Shown in pieces: positions 34,711-43,820 of a DNA stretch of 64,000 nucleotides. Source of the DNA: Gammaproteobacteria bacterium (GTDB taxonomy: Bacteria; Pseudomonadota; Gammaproteobacteria; Burkholderiales; Nitrosomonadaceae). The notes beneath the pieces are model-generated. The model made no database searches. It was not told the DNA's origin and was given only the letters and a program-made list of their open reading frames with translations. A program made the translations under genes and the position numbers. The number at the start of each line of letters is the position of its first letter. Position 1 is the stretch's first letter. The DNA lies in assembly GCA_015709615.1 (NCBI GenBank), contig CP054179.1, forward strand, positions 1,054,001-1,118,000. The letters are read 5' to 3'.

Positions 34711-35373
34711 ATGGAAAAAGAATACTGGCTGGAGCGCTGGAACCGAAATGAAACCGGCTTTCATCAAGCGGAAATCAATCCTTATCTGCGCGAATTCTGG
34801 CAGCGCTTGCAGCTTAGCCCGGCAAGCACCGTGCTTGTGCCGCTATGCGGTAAAAGCCGCGATATGCTGTGGTTGTGTCAACAGGGACACGCGCTGCTGG
34901 GCGTCGAATTAAGCGCGAGCGCGGCACAAGCTTTTTTCACCGAGAACGAGCTGTTACCGCAGCGCGACGCCTGTGACCGTTTCAAGTATTTTGAGGCGAG
35001 CGGCATCCGAATTCTATGCGGTGATTTCTTCGACTTAAACCGGGAAGACACCGCGGCGGTCAACGCCGTGTACGACCGCGCCGCATTGGTGGCATTGCCG
35101 CCGGATATGCGCCGGCGTTACGTGAACCATCTGCTGCAGGTTCTTCCACCGCACACGCAAATCCTGCTAATCACACTCGATTACCCGCAGCATGAAATGG
35201 CCGGCCCGCCTTTTGCGGTTTCCTTGGACGAGGTGGCTGCGCTTTACCGCAGCTGCGCGGAAATCACGCTGTTGTCGCAACACAACGTGCTCGCACAAAC
35301 CCCGCGTTTTCAAGAACGTGGATTAAGCCGGCTGGAGGAATGTGCGGTTTTGCTGAAAACATTCGCACCCTGA
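34711..35373 (+). CDS. tpm: Thiopurine S-methyltransferase
   Basis: SAM-dependent methyltransferase of 220 residues. The N-terminus MEKEYWLERWNRNETGFHQ is the family hallmark, followed by VLVPLCGKSRDMLWL (SAM motif, near residue 46), GVELSASAAQAFF and VYDRAALVALP. Family members methylate thiopurines and, in bacteria, also selenium, tellurium and other chalcogen compounds. The gene stands between the carboxylase operon and the convergent GGDEF-EAL gene; a small repeat lies upstream. No terminator separates it from the convergent gene 40 bases away. Physiological substrate unknown. Confidence 0.95.
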   Translation: MEKEYWLERWNRNETGFHQAEINPYLREFWQRLQLSPASTVLVPLCGKSRDMLWLCQQGHALLGVELSASAAQAFFTENELLPQRDACDRFKYFEASGIRILCGDFFDLNREDTAAVNAVYDRAALVALPPDMRRRYVNHLLQVLPPHTQILLITLDYPQHEMAGPPFAVSLDEVAALYRSCAEITLLSQHNVLAQTPRFQERGLSRLEECAVLLKTFAP

Positions 35374-35413
35374 CATGCGATCGGACCAAGTGAAAGTAAA
35401 ATTGACAGCAGGC

Positions 35414-38400
35414 TTATGCCTTGCGTCTTTGTTCTTGTTCAAACAGTAATTGCTCGAATACCGGCTGGGAAACCGGGGTCGAATAGAGAAAACCTTGCAC
35501 GTAATCGCAACCGAAATGCGCCAGCAAATCTTTCTGCGCTTCGGTCTCAACCCCTTCCGCAATGGTTTTGATATCCAGTTTATGCGCCATGACGATGATC
35601 GCTTCCACCAGCGCGCGATCGGTGGCATTGGCCATCAACTGATGGACGAAGGAGTAATCGATCTTGAGAAAATCGATATCGAATTTTTTCAGATAAGAAA
35701 GCGAGGAAAACCCCGTGCCGAAATCATCGATGGAAACTTCAACGCCGTTATTGCGTAATTCCAGCAGGTTCTGCTGCACCACATCGGAATCCTGCAGCAA
35801 CAGGCCTTCGGTAATTTCCACATTGATACAATCCCCGGGCAAACCAAGCCGCGCCAAACTGTCGAGCCAGAGATAGTCGTTCATATGCTTGAACTGAACC
35901 GGCGATATGTTCACGCTGATTTGCACGATATAGCCAAGCTTGCGGCGGCACTGATCGATCAAATCGATCGACCGTTTGAACACCATCTCGCCGATTTCCA
36001 GAATCAAGCCGCTTTCTTCCGCTAAAGGAATAAATACAGCTGGGCTGATCATGCCTCTTTTCGGATGCTTCCAGCGCAGCAGCGCCTCCGCTTTGACGAT
36101 GCGCTCGCTGAACAGCTCCAGGATCGGTTGATAAAATACATGCAGTTCGTTCCTTGCGATGGCTTGGCGTAAATCATGCACCAGCATCATTTTTTCATGC
36201 GCTTCCTGCTGCATGGAAGGCGTGAAATAACAAAAACGGTTGCGCCCGCCCAGCTTTGCCGCATACATGGCTTGATCGGCATGCTTCATCAGGCTTTTTC
36301 TGTCGATTCCGTCGCGCGGATAAAACACAATGCCAGTGCTGGTGGAAATATAGTAATCAGCCCGGTTGTGCTTGAATTTCAGCGGCTTGTTCAATGCCTG
36401 CGTAATTTGCTGCGCCATAGTCTCAACCGATGCGACGTCTCCGCAATCCGGTAAAATAACCGCAAATTCGTCTCCGCCCAAGCGCGCAACGATATCGGCC
36501 TGACCAGCGCAAGATTTGATGCGGGACGCCACTTCCTTCAGCAATTCGTCGCCCCGGTCATGTCCCAGCGTATCGTTGATATCCTTGAAATGATCCAAAT
36601 CCATCAGCAGCAATGACAGCGGCGTCTTAGCGCGCTGCGCCTTTTTGATTTCCTGATCTAAAAGCTCCTTGAACAGATTGCGGTTGGGTAAGCCGGTTAA
36701 TGGATCGTAGTTGGCTTGAAACAGAATGATTTCGTCTTTTTTCTTTTTCTCGGTGATATCGGAAAACTGCGAAACATAGTAATGAACACGCCCGTCCGGA
36801 TGGCGGATTACACTGATATTGAGCCACTTGGCATGAACCGTGCCATCCTTGCGCCGGTCCCACATTTCGCCTTGCCAATAACCTTGCTGCAAAAGCTTGT
36901 GCCAAATTTCCCGGTAAAAAGCTTCATCATGCCGGTCCGAGCGGAACATCACGGGATCCTTACCCGCAACATCCGCCAGCTCGTAGCCGGTCATACGGGT
37001 GAAGGCCTGATTCACTTGGATGATGCGGTTGTTCTCATCCATCACCATAATGGCTTCATTACTCGACTGATAGATTGCCGCCGCCAGCTGCATCGAGTCG
37101 CTCGCCTGTTTTTGTTTGGAAATATCCTGATAGATACCGAGCACGCCGATAATTTCCTTGTTTGTGCTCAGTAGCGGCACCTTGGAAGTTTCTATCCAGA
37201 TCATCTCTCCGGCAGCATTGTTCAAAGGCTCTTCGTAATAAAGCATGGGATTTCCCGAACGGATCACTTGCTCATCGTCATGCCGGTAATGATCCGCTTG
37301 TTCTTTGGTCCAGCTTAGCTCATAGTCGACCTTGCCGATGATTTCCTGCGGCGATGCCATTCCGGCATCTTGCGCAAAAATGGGATTACAGCCGAGATAG
37401 CGTGATTCCCTGTCTTTCCAGAAAATACGCGCGGGTACCGTGTCAACGATCGTTTTCAGCAGATTACGCGACTCCGCCAATTCTGTTTCTTTCATTTTCT
37501 GACCGGTAATATCGGTGATCGTACCCACATAACCCCGCACGTCGCCATTCTGATCGCATTCCGCCTGGGCTTGTCCCAGAATCCAGGTGATTGTGCGCTG
37601 TTTTGTTTGAAAGCGGTACTCGGAAACAAACCGTTGCCGTTGCTGCACCGCCCTATTCCATTCAGTGCTGACTTTTTCCCGGTCTTCGGGATGAACAGCC
37701 GCCGTCCAGCCATGCCCCAGCGCCGCGGCAGCATCCATACCGGCAATTTCACACCAGCGTTCGTTCACATACAGACACCGGCCGGCTGCATCGGTGCGGA
37801 AAATGCCGACCGGAGCAGCTTCCGTCAGGCTGCGGAAAAGCTGCTCATTATCGCGCAATGCGATTTCCATCTGCTTTTTTCGGGTAATATCGACAAAGAC
37901 ACCCTGCCAGCGCGTGTTGCCATCCGCCTCGCGCTGCGGTATCGAATGACCGCGCAGCCATTTCTCACCGGACGAGGTTTGCACGGGAAATTCGTAAAAC
38001 CACGGCGTCAGTTTTTCCATCGAATCCCGGATGGATTCTTCCAATCCCGGTAACGCCCGGGCGGACACCATGTGAAATAACATTTCGACATCCGCCATGC
38101 ATTCAGCCGCAGTGTGTCCGATTAAATCAGCAATGCCTTCGCTCATGAATGGCAGTGAGCGGCAACCCTCGGCATCCACGCAAAACTCGTAGACCGCACC
38201 TGGCAGACTGGCGACAAGATGGCGAAAACGCCGCTCGCTCGCTTGTAGTTCGGTGGTTTGTTGCAGCACGGTATGCTCAAGATCCGCTTTCAGCGCCAGC
38301 ATTTCCGTTTCCGCCGCCTTACGCTCCGTGATATTGCGAAATATGCCGCGCGTTGCAACCGGCTTGCCGTCTACGCAATACAGACTGACATTGCCTTCCA

Positions 38401-38740
38401 CAATAATGGCTTGTCCGCTCTTTGTCACAAAGGGTATTTCGATTAATCCGGTATGTTCGCCTGCCATAATGCGTTGCATGAATTTCCGGCACTGCGCATG
38501 ATGGCTCGGATGAATGACACGAAAAATATTCAACGCCGTCACTTCATCCGGCGTATAACCCAGCGCTTCACGCCAAGCACGATTCACAAAAAGAAGGCGG
38601 CCATCCGGCGCAACACTCTGAATCAGATCCATCGTGCCATCGAACAATTCGCTTAATTGTTCCTCACTCAGAACAATGGATGCTGGAATCGCCGTATCGC
38701 TGTTTGCAGGATCTTCCGGAATCTGATCACCACTATCCAT
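35414..38740 (-). CDS. Five-PAS GGDEF-EAL cyclic di-GMP signalling protein
   Basis: Protein of 1108 residues without obvious transmembrane helices. Domains in order: PAS repeats at about 25-140, 170-290, 295-415, 420-545 and 550-670; a GGDEF domain (about 675-840) with intact RLGGDEFAVILP; and an EAL domain (about 855-1100) with KAEALLRWKHPKRG and the later motif DDFGTGFSSL. Both catalytic motifs look complete, so it could make and degrade cyclic di-GMP. Five PAS sensors suggest integration of several cytoplasmic cues (redox, oxygen or small ligands). It is monocistronic on the minus strand, convergent with the methyltransferase gene. The 5' region upstream holds a candidate small RNA on the other strand. 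Confidence 0.94.
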   Translation of the reverse strand: MDSGDQIPEDPANSDTAIPASIVLSEEQLSELFDGTMDLIQSVAPDGRLLFVNRAWREALGYTPDEVTALNIFRVIHPSHHAQCRKFMQRIMAGEHTGLIEIPFVTKSGQAIIVEGNVSLYCVDGKPVATRGIFRNITERKAAETEMLALKADLEHTVLQQTTELQASERRFRHLVASLPGAVYEFCVDAEGCRSLPFMSEGIADLIGHTAAECMADVEMLFHMVSARALPGLEESIRDSMEKLTPWFYEFPVQTSSGEKWLRGHSIPQREADGNTRWQGVFVDITRKKQMEIALRDNEQLFRSLTEAAPVGIFRTDAAGRCLYVNERWCEIAGMDAAAALGHGWTAAVHPEDREKVSTEWNRAVQQRQRFVSEYRFQTKQRTITWILGQAQAECDQNGDVRGYVGTITDITGQKMKETELAESRNLLKTIVDTVPARIFWKDRESRYLGCNPIFAQDAGMASPQEIIGKVDYELSWTKEQADHYRHDDEQVIRSGNPMLYYEEPLNNAAGEMIWIETSKVPLLSTNKEIIGVLGIYQDISKQKQASDSMQLAAAIYQSSNEAIMVMDENNRIIQVNQAFTRMTGYELADVAGKDPVMFRSDRHDEAFYREIWHKLLQQGYWQGEMWDRRKDGTVHAKWLNISVIRHPDGRVHYYVSQFSDITEKKKKDEIILFQANYDPLTGLPNRNLFKELLDQEIKKAQRAKTPLSLLLMDLDHFKDINDTLGHDRGDELLKEVASRIKSCAGQADIVARLGGDEFAVILPDCGDVASVETMAQQITQALNKPLKFKHNRADYYISTSTGIVFYPRDGIDRKSLMKHADQAMYAAKLGGRNRFCYFTPSMQQEAHEKMMLVHDLRQAIARNELHVFYQPILELFSERIVKAEALLRWKHPKRGMISPAVFIPLAEESGLILEIGEMVFKRSIDLIDQCRRKLGYIVQISVNISPVQFKHMNDYLWLDSLARLGLPGDCINVEITEGLLLQDSDVVQQNLLELRNNGVEVSIDDFGTGFSSLSYLKKFDIDFLKIDYSFVHQLMANATDRALVEAIIVMAHKLDIKTIAEGVETEAQKDLLAHFGCDYVQGFLYSTPVSQPVFEQLLFEQEQRRKA

Positions 38741-38964
38741 ACAAATGATTTACAGAAAGAAGTTTGAATCTGAGTGGATGCAAAAATACAAATATTGGCA
38801 CATAAAAAATATTTTTTTCTTTAAAGCACAAAAAACCTTCTGATTATAATGGATATATATTCACTAAAAAACAGGGTATTTATCCTATTGAAACCCTGCA
38901 AGAAAACAGTTTTTTGTCATCGTCAACAAGAAAATTCATCGCAGTTAAACTAATTTGTCCTAAG
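38741..38964. other. Intergenic region upstream of the GGDEF-EAL gene
   Basis: AT-rich gap of about 220 bases leading up to the candidate RNA promoter. It presumably holds the promoter of the minus-strand GGDEF-EAL gene. I see no gene or terminator in it. Confidence 0.5.
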
Positions 38965-39007
38965 TGTGAGAAAAGTCACAGCCATAATCGGGATATGAGG
39001 GTATATT
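38965..39007 (+). promoter_or_regulatory. CRP-type activator site and -10 box for a candidate RNA
   Basis: A perfect CRP consensus palindrome TGTGA-N6-TCACA spans 38965-38980. Its centre lies 41.5 bases before a start site placed at 39014, and a TATATT -10 box falls at 39002-39007, exactly -12 to -7. This spacing is the class II CRP promoter geometry, which also explains why no -35 box is seen. No protein-coding gene follows on this strand; a strong terminator does, at 39184-39217. Which CRP-family protein binds is unknown. Confidence 0.55.
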
Positions 39008-39013
39008 CCCTCT

Positions 39014-39217
39014 CTGTTTTCATCTTCAAAGGTACTCAGTAGGTATTAAACTTAAAATCAGTTAGCGCAATATCGATAGAAATATCGAAGCCGGAATGTA
39101 AAAATTGTCGTGATACTTTTACTGAGGAAGATGTTTTACATTCGACCGTAGCTGCGCTGAATGATTTTATGACGAGGCCCTTTAATCCCTATTGCTTGCA
39201 ATAGGGATTTTTTTTTT
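39014..39217 (+). ncRNA. Candidate structured small RNA (~204 nt)
   Basis: Deduced transcript from a CRP-type promoter to a perfect rho-independent terminator, with no convincing ORF. It contains three stems: TCGATA-GAAA-TATCGA (39073-39088, a GNRA tetraloop), a perfect 10-bp stem GAATGTAAAA / TTTTACATTC (39094-39103 with 39134-39143, 30-base loop) and the terminator stem (39184-39209). The region is otherwise the gap between the divergent-facing GGDEF-EAL gene and rlpA, both on the minus strand. I recognise no known RNA family. A frame with CKNC near 39098 has no usable start codon. It is a prediction that needs expression data. Confidence 0.5.
39184..39217 (+). terminator. Strong rho-independent terminator without an upstream coding gene
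   Basis: Perfect 11-bp stem AATCCCTATTG / CAATAGGGATT, loop CTTG, followed by ten T on the plus strand. On the minus strand the hairpin is followed by no T run, so it does not serve rlpA. The nearest plus-strand gene upstream ends at 35373, so it must end a transcript that begins in the gap. Confidence 0.88.
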
Positions 39218-39225
39218 GCTTCCGT

Positions 39226-40197
39226 CTAATCGATTACTATTACAGGCGTTATCGCCAGTTGTTGGCTAATGGTATTGGCTGCAATTTTTGCAACGGTGTG
39301 ATCGAGGTAGGGACCTGCGTGAATTTTATACAACCCCTTATTTTTGGTAATGCTGACGGCATCCTTAAGCGACGGCAGTTTTTTCCGTACCTGCGTGAGA
39401 AAATTATGCGCGTTATCCGGTGAACCGAATGCGCCCAATTGCAGGTAAACCATATTCATCACGGCATCACTATCCGGCGCGGGCTGCGATACGGATGGTT
39501 TAACGGCAGCCAATGTGGCCGAATCGTCCGGCACGATGCTCTCAACTTCAACACGGCCGCTGCCGCCTGCCAATATGCCTAATTTATACGCCGCGGTGTA
39601 CGACAAATCGATCAAGCGGTCGGATAAAAACGGTCCGCGATCATTCAGACGCACAATCACAGACTTACCGTTATCCAGATTGGTCACTCGGGCATAGCTG
39701 GGCAGCGGCAGCGTGGGGTGAGCCGCTGTCATGGCGTACATATCGTAAACTTCACCCGAGGCGGTATTGTTGCCATGATAGCGGCGGCCATACCATGAAG
39801 CGATGCCGCGTTTTTTATAGGGTGTTAATTCCGTCATCGGTTTAAATTGCTTTCCCAACGCGACATAAGGTTGCATATTGGCTTGCCGCAATGGTTCGGC
39901 TTTGGGCACGGCATCCGGCACCAAATGCAAATCGGACGGCGGATTATCCTCCGGACCGTCGTCCAGATAATACCCCCCGCCTTTTCCGGCAGTTGAACCG
40001 AAACGCTTTCCTGCACCTGGTATTGACGCAACCCATTTGTCTTTTTGCTTGGCTGCGGCAGTGCCCGGATATTGCGGTGTAGAACTGCATGCGGTCAGCA
40101 CGGCCAAAACGACTGCGGAGGCCATGCCGCTTGCCGGAAAAGTTCTCAAAGGTAAGTATTTGCGTGCTTTTTGGAGTCTGGGATAAAGGCTTGTCAT
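39226..40197 (-). CDS. rlpA: Septal ring lytic transglycosylase RlpA (rare lipoprotein A)
   Basis: Outer-membrane lipoprotein of 323 residues. A lipobox LTAC near residue 36 follows a hydrophobic stretch. The DPBB (double-psi beta-barrel) domain has GIASWYGRRYHGNNTASGE near residue 131 and VRLNDRGPF near residue 182. The C-terminal SPOR domain (about 245-323) binds denuded septal glycan. The family cleaves glycan strands at the septum. Its start overlaps the rodA stop by 4 bases (ATGA). It is the last gene of the mreB-mreC-mreD-mrdA-rodA-rlpA operon. Confidence 0.95.
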   Translation of the reverse strand: MTSLYPRLQKARKYLPLRTFPASGMASAVVLAVLTACSSTPQYPGTAAAKQKDKWVASIPGAGKRFGSTAGKGGGYYLDDGPEDNPPSDLHLVPDAVPKAEPLRQANMQPYVALGKQFKPMTELTPYKKRGIASWYGRRYHGNNTASGEVYDMYAMTAAHPTLPLPSYARVTNLDNGKSVIVRLNDRGPFLSDRLIDLSYTAAYKLGILAGGSGRVEVESIVPDDSATLAAVKPSVSQPAPDSDAVMNMVYLQLGAFGSPDNAHNFLTQVRKKLPSLKDAVSITKNKGLYKIHAGPYLDHTVAKIAANTISQQLAITPVIVID

Positions 40198-41294
40198 GTC
40201 TTTACTAATTTAGGATGTGTCTGAATACTCATCAAAATACCAAAACCGAGCAACATTGTCACCATCGACGTGCCGCCATAACTGATCAACGGAAGCGGAA
40301 CACCGACGATCGGAAGGATACCACTTACCATGCCCATGTTAACGAAAATATACGTGCAAAAAGTCAGCGTAATTGAACCGGCGATCAGCCGCGTAAACTG
40401 CGTCGAAGCGTTGGCGGTGATCACCAAACACCGTCCGATCACCAGCAAATACAGCAGCAGCAACACGGTATTGCCCATCAATCCGAATTCTTCGGAAAAA
40501 ACAGCGAAAATAAAATCCGTGCTTTGTTCCGGCAAAAAATCCAATTGCGTCTGCGTACCATTCTGCCACCCTTTCCCGGTAACCCCGCCGGAACCGATCG
40601 CGATGGAAGATTGGATGGTGTGATAGCCCGCACCGAGCGGATCCTGCGAAGGATCAAGCAAGGTGATGATGCGCCTTCGCTGGTAATCGTGCATAACCGT
40701 CCACAGTACTGGCAAGCTGCCCGCCACCGCCACCGCTAATCCGGCAATGATGCGCCAAGACAACCCCGCCAGAAATAACACGTAAAAACCGCTGGCGGCA
40801 ATCAGAATGGCCGTACCGAGATCAGGCTGCCGCAGAATCAGCAAAACCGGCAGCAACAGTAGCACCGTCGCGCCCAAATAATCCCTCAAACGCAGCGCGA
40901 TTTCATGCTTATCGAAGTACCAAGCCATCATCAACGGTATCGCAATTTTCATCAACTCGGACGGTTGAATGCGTGTCACCCCGATATTCAACCAGCGCCT
41001 GGCGCCATTGTTGATTTCACCGAATAACGCCACGCCGATCAGCAGAACCAGTCCAAGGATATACATGGGCAAGGCCAGCCGCATCATCTGCTGCAAGGGA
41101 ATATTCGCAACCAGCCACATGACCACCAGCGCAACCAGCATATTGACCATTTGATTGCTGACCCGGGCGATATTCGCCCCGGTCGCGCTGTAGAGCACGA
41201 CGAGCCCTACCGCCATCAACGCCAGTATGCCGATCAGCAAGAAACTATCGATATAGCGCGTCAGAAAGTGCCAGATCTTTTTAATTTCGATCAT
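40194..41294 (-). CDS. rodA: Rod-shape-determining protein RodA (SEDS glycosyltransferase)
   Basis: Peptidoglycan polymerase of the SEDS family, 366 residues with about ten transmembrane helices. It shows NNGARRWLNIGVTRIQPSELMKIAIP near residue 100, QPDLGTAIL near residue 157, and the C-terminal VGVPLPLISYGGTSM near residue 330. It polymerises glycan from lipid II during lateral growth with PBP2. Its gene follows mrdA by 61 bases and overlaps rlpA by 4. The order matches the standard elongasome operon. Confidence 0.97.
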   Translation of the reverse strand: MIEIKKIWHFLTRYIDSFLLIGILALMAVGLVVLYSATGANIARVSNQMVNMLVALVVMWLVANIPLQQMMRLALPMYILGLVLLIGVALFGEINNGARRWLNIGVTRIQPSELMKIAIPLMMAWYFDKHEIALRLRDYLGATVLLLLPVLLILRQPDLGTAILIAASGFYVLFLAGLSWRIIAGLAVAVAGSLPVLWTVMHDYQRRRIITLLDPSQDPLGAGYHTIQSSIAIGSGGVTGKGWQNGTQTQLDFLPEQSTDFIFAVFSEEFGLMGNTVLLLLYLLVIGRCLVITANASTQFTRLIAGSITLTFCTYIFVNMGMVSGILPIVGVPLPLISYGGTSMVTMLLGFGILMSIQTHPKLVKT

Positions 41295-41355
41295 GTTGGA
41301 AAAAACCCGATATGCGGCGCGAATACAATCCAGAATTATTACCGGCGCTCATTGT

Positions 41356-43269
41356 TCACAAATGTTCATGATCGTGATCCGCCAGCGGTTCCGTCAATTG
41401 CGCAACGGCTGCTTCCGCCGGTTTTCCCAGCAAAAAATAGTCGAATACTTGCCGCGCGATCGGCGCTGCGGTAGAACCGCCGGTGCCGGTATTTTCGACC
41501 AAAACGGCCAACGCGATCTTGGGGTTTTCCGCCGGTGCGTAAGCGATAAACATGGCGTGATCGCGGTGCCGCTCGTTGATCGCCTTTTCATTGTAGCGCT
41601 CACCCTGTTTGATCGCGATCACTTGCGAAGTGCCGGTTTTACCGGCAAAGGTGTAAGCCGCATTGGCGCCGGCTTTGGCCGCCGTGCCGCCGGGGCGGGT
41701 AACATCCACCAGCGCATTCTTCACGATGTCCAGATTCTTCGGTTTCATGTACACGTTGTACAGCATCTTCGCCGGGATGTCTTCGACTTCCCCGGTCTGG
41801 CTGTTCTGAATCCGTTTCACCAGACGCGGCGCGTACGCCTTGCCGTTATTGGCGATGATCATGGTGGCGAAAGCCAGCTGAAGCGGCGTCGCCAGATTGT
41901 ATCCCTGGCCGATGGATACGGAAATGGTATCGCCGGCGTACCACTTCTGCTTATATTGACTCATTTTCCAGGCGGACGAAGGCAGCAATCCGGCGACTTC
42001 GCCTTCGATATCGATACCGGTTCTTTTTCCCAAACCGAACTGACCGATAAAACTATGAATATTGTCGATGCCGAGATCGTTGGCCAAACTGTAATAATAG
42101 GTGTCGCAAGAAACGACCAGCGATTTGTGCAAATCGACCCGGCCATGGCCGCCCCGTTTCCAGTCGCGGTAGCGGCGATCCACCCCCGGCAAGGAGAAGT
42201 AACCGGGATCGCTCATACTGTATTCCGGCGTGCGTTTGCCCAATTCCAGCGCCGCCAGCGCCATGAACGGCTTGAACGTCGAACCGGGCGGATAAACGCC
42301 GCGCAACGCGCGGTTGTTGAGCGGCCGGTCGATCGAACCGTTCAGCAGATTCCAGTTTTCCTGATCGATACCGCCGATGAACAGATTATTGTCGTAACCC
42401 GGTTTGCTGACAAACGCCAGCACTTCGCCGTTATTCGGATCCAGCGCGACCAGCGCGCCGCGGTGTTCGCCGAATGCTTTCTCAGCGGCTTCCTGCAATC
42501 CGAGATCGAGAGACAGGATCAGATTGTTGCCCGGGATCGGCGGCGTTCGCGATAAAATACGAATCGAGCGGCCTGCCGCGTCGGTTTCCACTTCCTCAAA
42601 GCCGGTGATACCGTGCAATTGCTTTTCATAGCTTTGTTCAATGCCGATCTTGCCGATGTGCTGCGAACCGCGATAGTTATGCAATTCGTCGTTGCGTTCC
42701 AGTTGCTCGAGATCTTGATCGTTGATGCGGCTGATATAACCGATGACATGCGACACGATTTCCTTCTCGGGATATTGGCGCAGCACGCGCGCCTTAATTT
42801 CGACACCCGGAAAACGGTAGCGATTCACCGCAAACGTTGCGATTTCCTCATCCGTCAAGCGGCTGCGCACGGGCAGACTCTTGAACCGTTTGCTTTCCTT
42901 CAGCAATTTCTTGAAACGTTGACGGTCTGTCGGCGTTATTTCAATGATCTCAGCCAGTTCGTTCAAAGTCGCTTCAACATCCTTGATCTGGCTGGGCACG
43001 ACTTCCAGCGTGTACGCCGAAAAATTCTGCGCCAGCGTCCGCCCGTTGCGATCATAAATCAGGCCGCGGTTGGGAACCAGCGGTGAAATGAAAATCCGGT
43101 TCGCTTCCGCCAGCGTGTAATAGTGCTCCTGTTGCGTCACTTGCAAATAATAGAAACGCGCGTACAGAATCAAGAACAGGATCAACACAAACCCGGCGCA
43201 AATACTGAGACGGAGGCGGAATTTATGTAATTCGGCGGGATGATTTCTCAGTTCGACATGTTGCTTCAT
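41356..43269 (-). CDS. mrdA: Penicillin-binding protein 2
   Basis: Class B PBP of 637 residues, the transpeptidase of the elongasome. One N-terminal transmembrane helix (about residues 22-42), the dimerisation domain, then the transpeptidase domain with the Ser nucleophile in PPGSTFKPFMA near residue 331, VSCDTYYY (the SxN-position motif) near residue 386, and KTGTSQ near residue 545. It overlaps mreD by 4 bases and is followed by rodA, its functional partner. Nothing unusual in length or motifs. Confidence 0.97.
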   Translation of the reverse strand: MKQHVELRNHPAELHKFRLRLSICAGFVLILFLILYARFYYLQVTQQEHYYTLAEANRIFISPLVPNRGLIYDRNGRTLAQNFSAYTLEVVPSQIKDVEATLNELAEIIEITPTDRQRFKKLLKESKRFKSLPVRSRLTDEEIATFAVNRYRFPGVEIKARVLRQYPEKEIVSHVIGYISRINDQDLEQLERNDELHNYRGSQHIGKIGIEQSYEKQLHGITGFEEVETDAAGRSIRILSRTPPIPGNNLILSLDLGLQEAAEKAFGEHRGALVALDPNNGEVLAFVSKPGYDNNLFIGGIDQENWNLLNGSIDRPLNNRALRGVYPPGSTFKPFMALAALELGKRTPEYSMSDPGYFSLPGVDRRYRDWKRGGHGRVDLHKSLVVSCDTYYYSLANDLGIDNIHSFIGQFGLGKRTGIDIEGEVAGLLPSSAWKMSQYKQKWYAGDTISVSIGQGYNLATPLQLAFATMIIANNGKAYAPRLVKRIQNSQTGEVEDIPAKMLYNVYMKPKNLDIVKNALVDVTRPGGTAAKAGANAAYTFAGKTGTSQVIAIKQGERYNEKAINERHRDHAMFIAYAPAENPKIALAVLVENTGTGGSTAAPIARQVFDYFLLGKPAEAAVAQLTEPLADHDHEHL

Positions 43270-43820
43270 AACGCATCAGGATCCGGTTTCTGCTTCAGTA
43301 GCAATTTTAATAGATAGGAAGCCGGCGCCCACAACAACGCTCCGGTCACGATCGACAGATAATATTGCCAATCAGGCAAGAGAGCGTCGCTCAATACCGC
43401 AACCAACACGATAATCCATTGCATCATCAATAAAATCAGAGCAATCTGCGGCGCTTGCCGGAGCGGATTAAACAACCGCAAGCGCCGCCCGAAAATCTGC
43501 GTCAGATAAATCACCACGCTGTAGGCCAACGCATGCTGCCCAAGCACCCCGGCATTGCCGACATCCATCAGCAATCCCATGCCGAAAGCGATGCTCATGC
43601 CCATTTTATGCGGATAATTGATGTTCCAGTACGCCAGCGCCAGCGCCAGAAAATCGGGACGCAATACTAAAATATCACCCTGCAGCGGCAAAAAATTCAG
43701 GATCAGCGTAACGATCAAACTGGCGGCGACAAACCAATTACTGGCAGGCACATAGACATCTTCCTGCGCAATGTAATGCTCCTTACTCAGCGGCTCATCT
43801 TTAATTTTTTCCGGGTCCAA
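43266..43820 (-). CDS. mreD: Rod-shape-determining protein MreD
   Basis: Membrane protein of 184 residues with about five helices, typical of MreD. It links MreB and MreC to the elongasome. The start is a TTG (43818-43820) that lies inside the last codons of mreC, so translation is coupled. The stop overlaps mrdA by 4 bases. Its sequence is poorly conserved in the family, but gene order between mreC and mrdA identifies it. Confidence 0.93.
   Translation of the reverse strand: MDPEKIKDEPLSKEHYIAQEDVYVPASNWFVAASLIVTLILNFLPLQGDILVLRPDFLALALAYWNINYPHKMGMSIAFGMGLLMDVGNAGVLGQHALAYSVVIYLTQIFGRRLRLFNPLRQAPQIALILLMMQWIIVLVAVLSDALLPDWQYYLSIVTGALLWAPASYLLKLLLKQKPDPDAL

Noticed and set aside
34535..35373. 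Allophanate hydrolase expected after the carboxylase.
   Set aside because: The following gene is a thiopurine methyltransferase; no amidase-signature gene other than gatA occurs in the window.
38849..38953. Short plus-strand frame of about 34 codons upstream of the candidate RNA promoter.
   Set aside because: No ribosome-binding site, AT-rich chance composition, no recognisable domain.
39050..39206. Plus-strand frame with CKNC near 39098 in the candidate RNA.
   Set aside because: It has a protein-like look but no ATG, GTG or TTG in frame before it after the preceding stop, and no ribosome-binding site.
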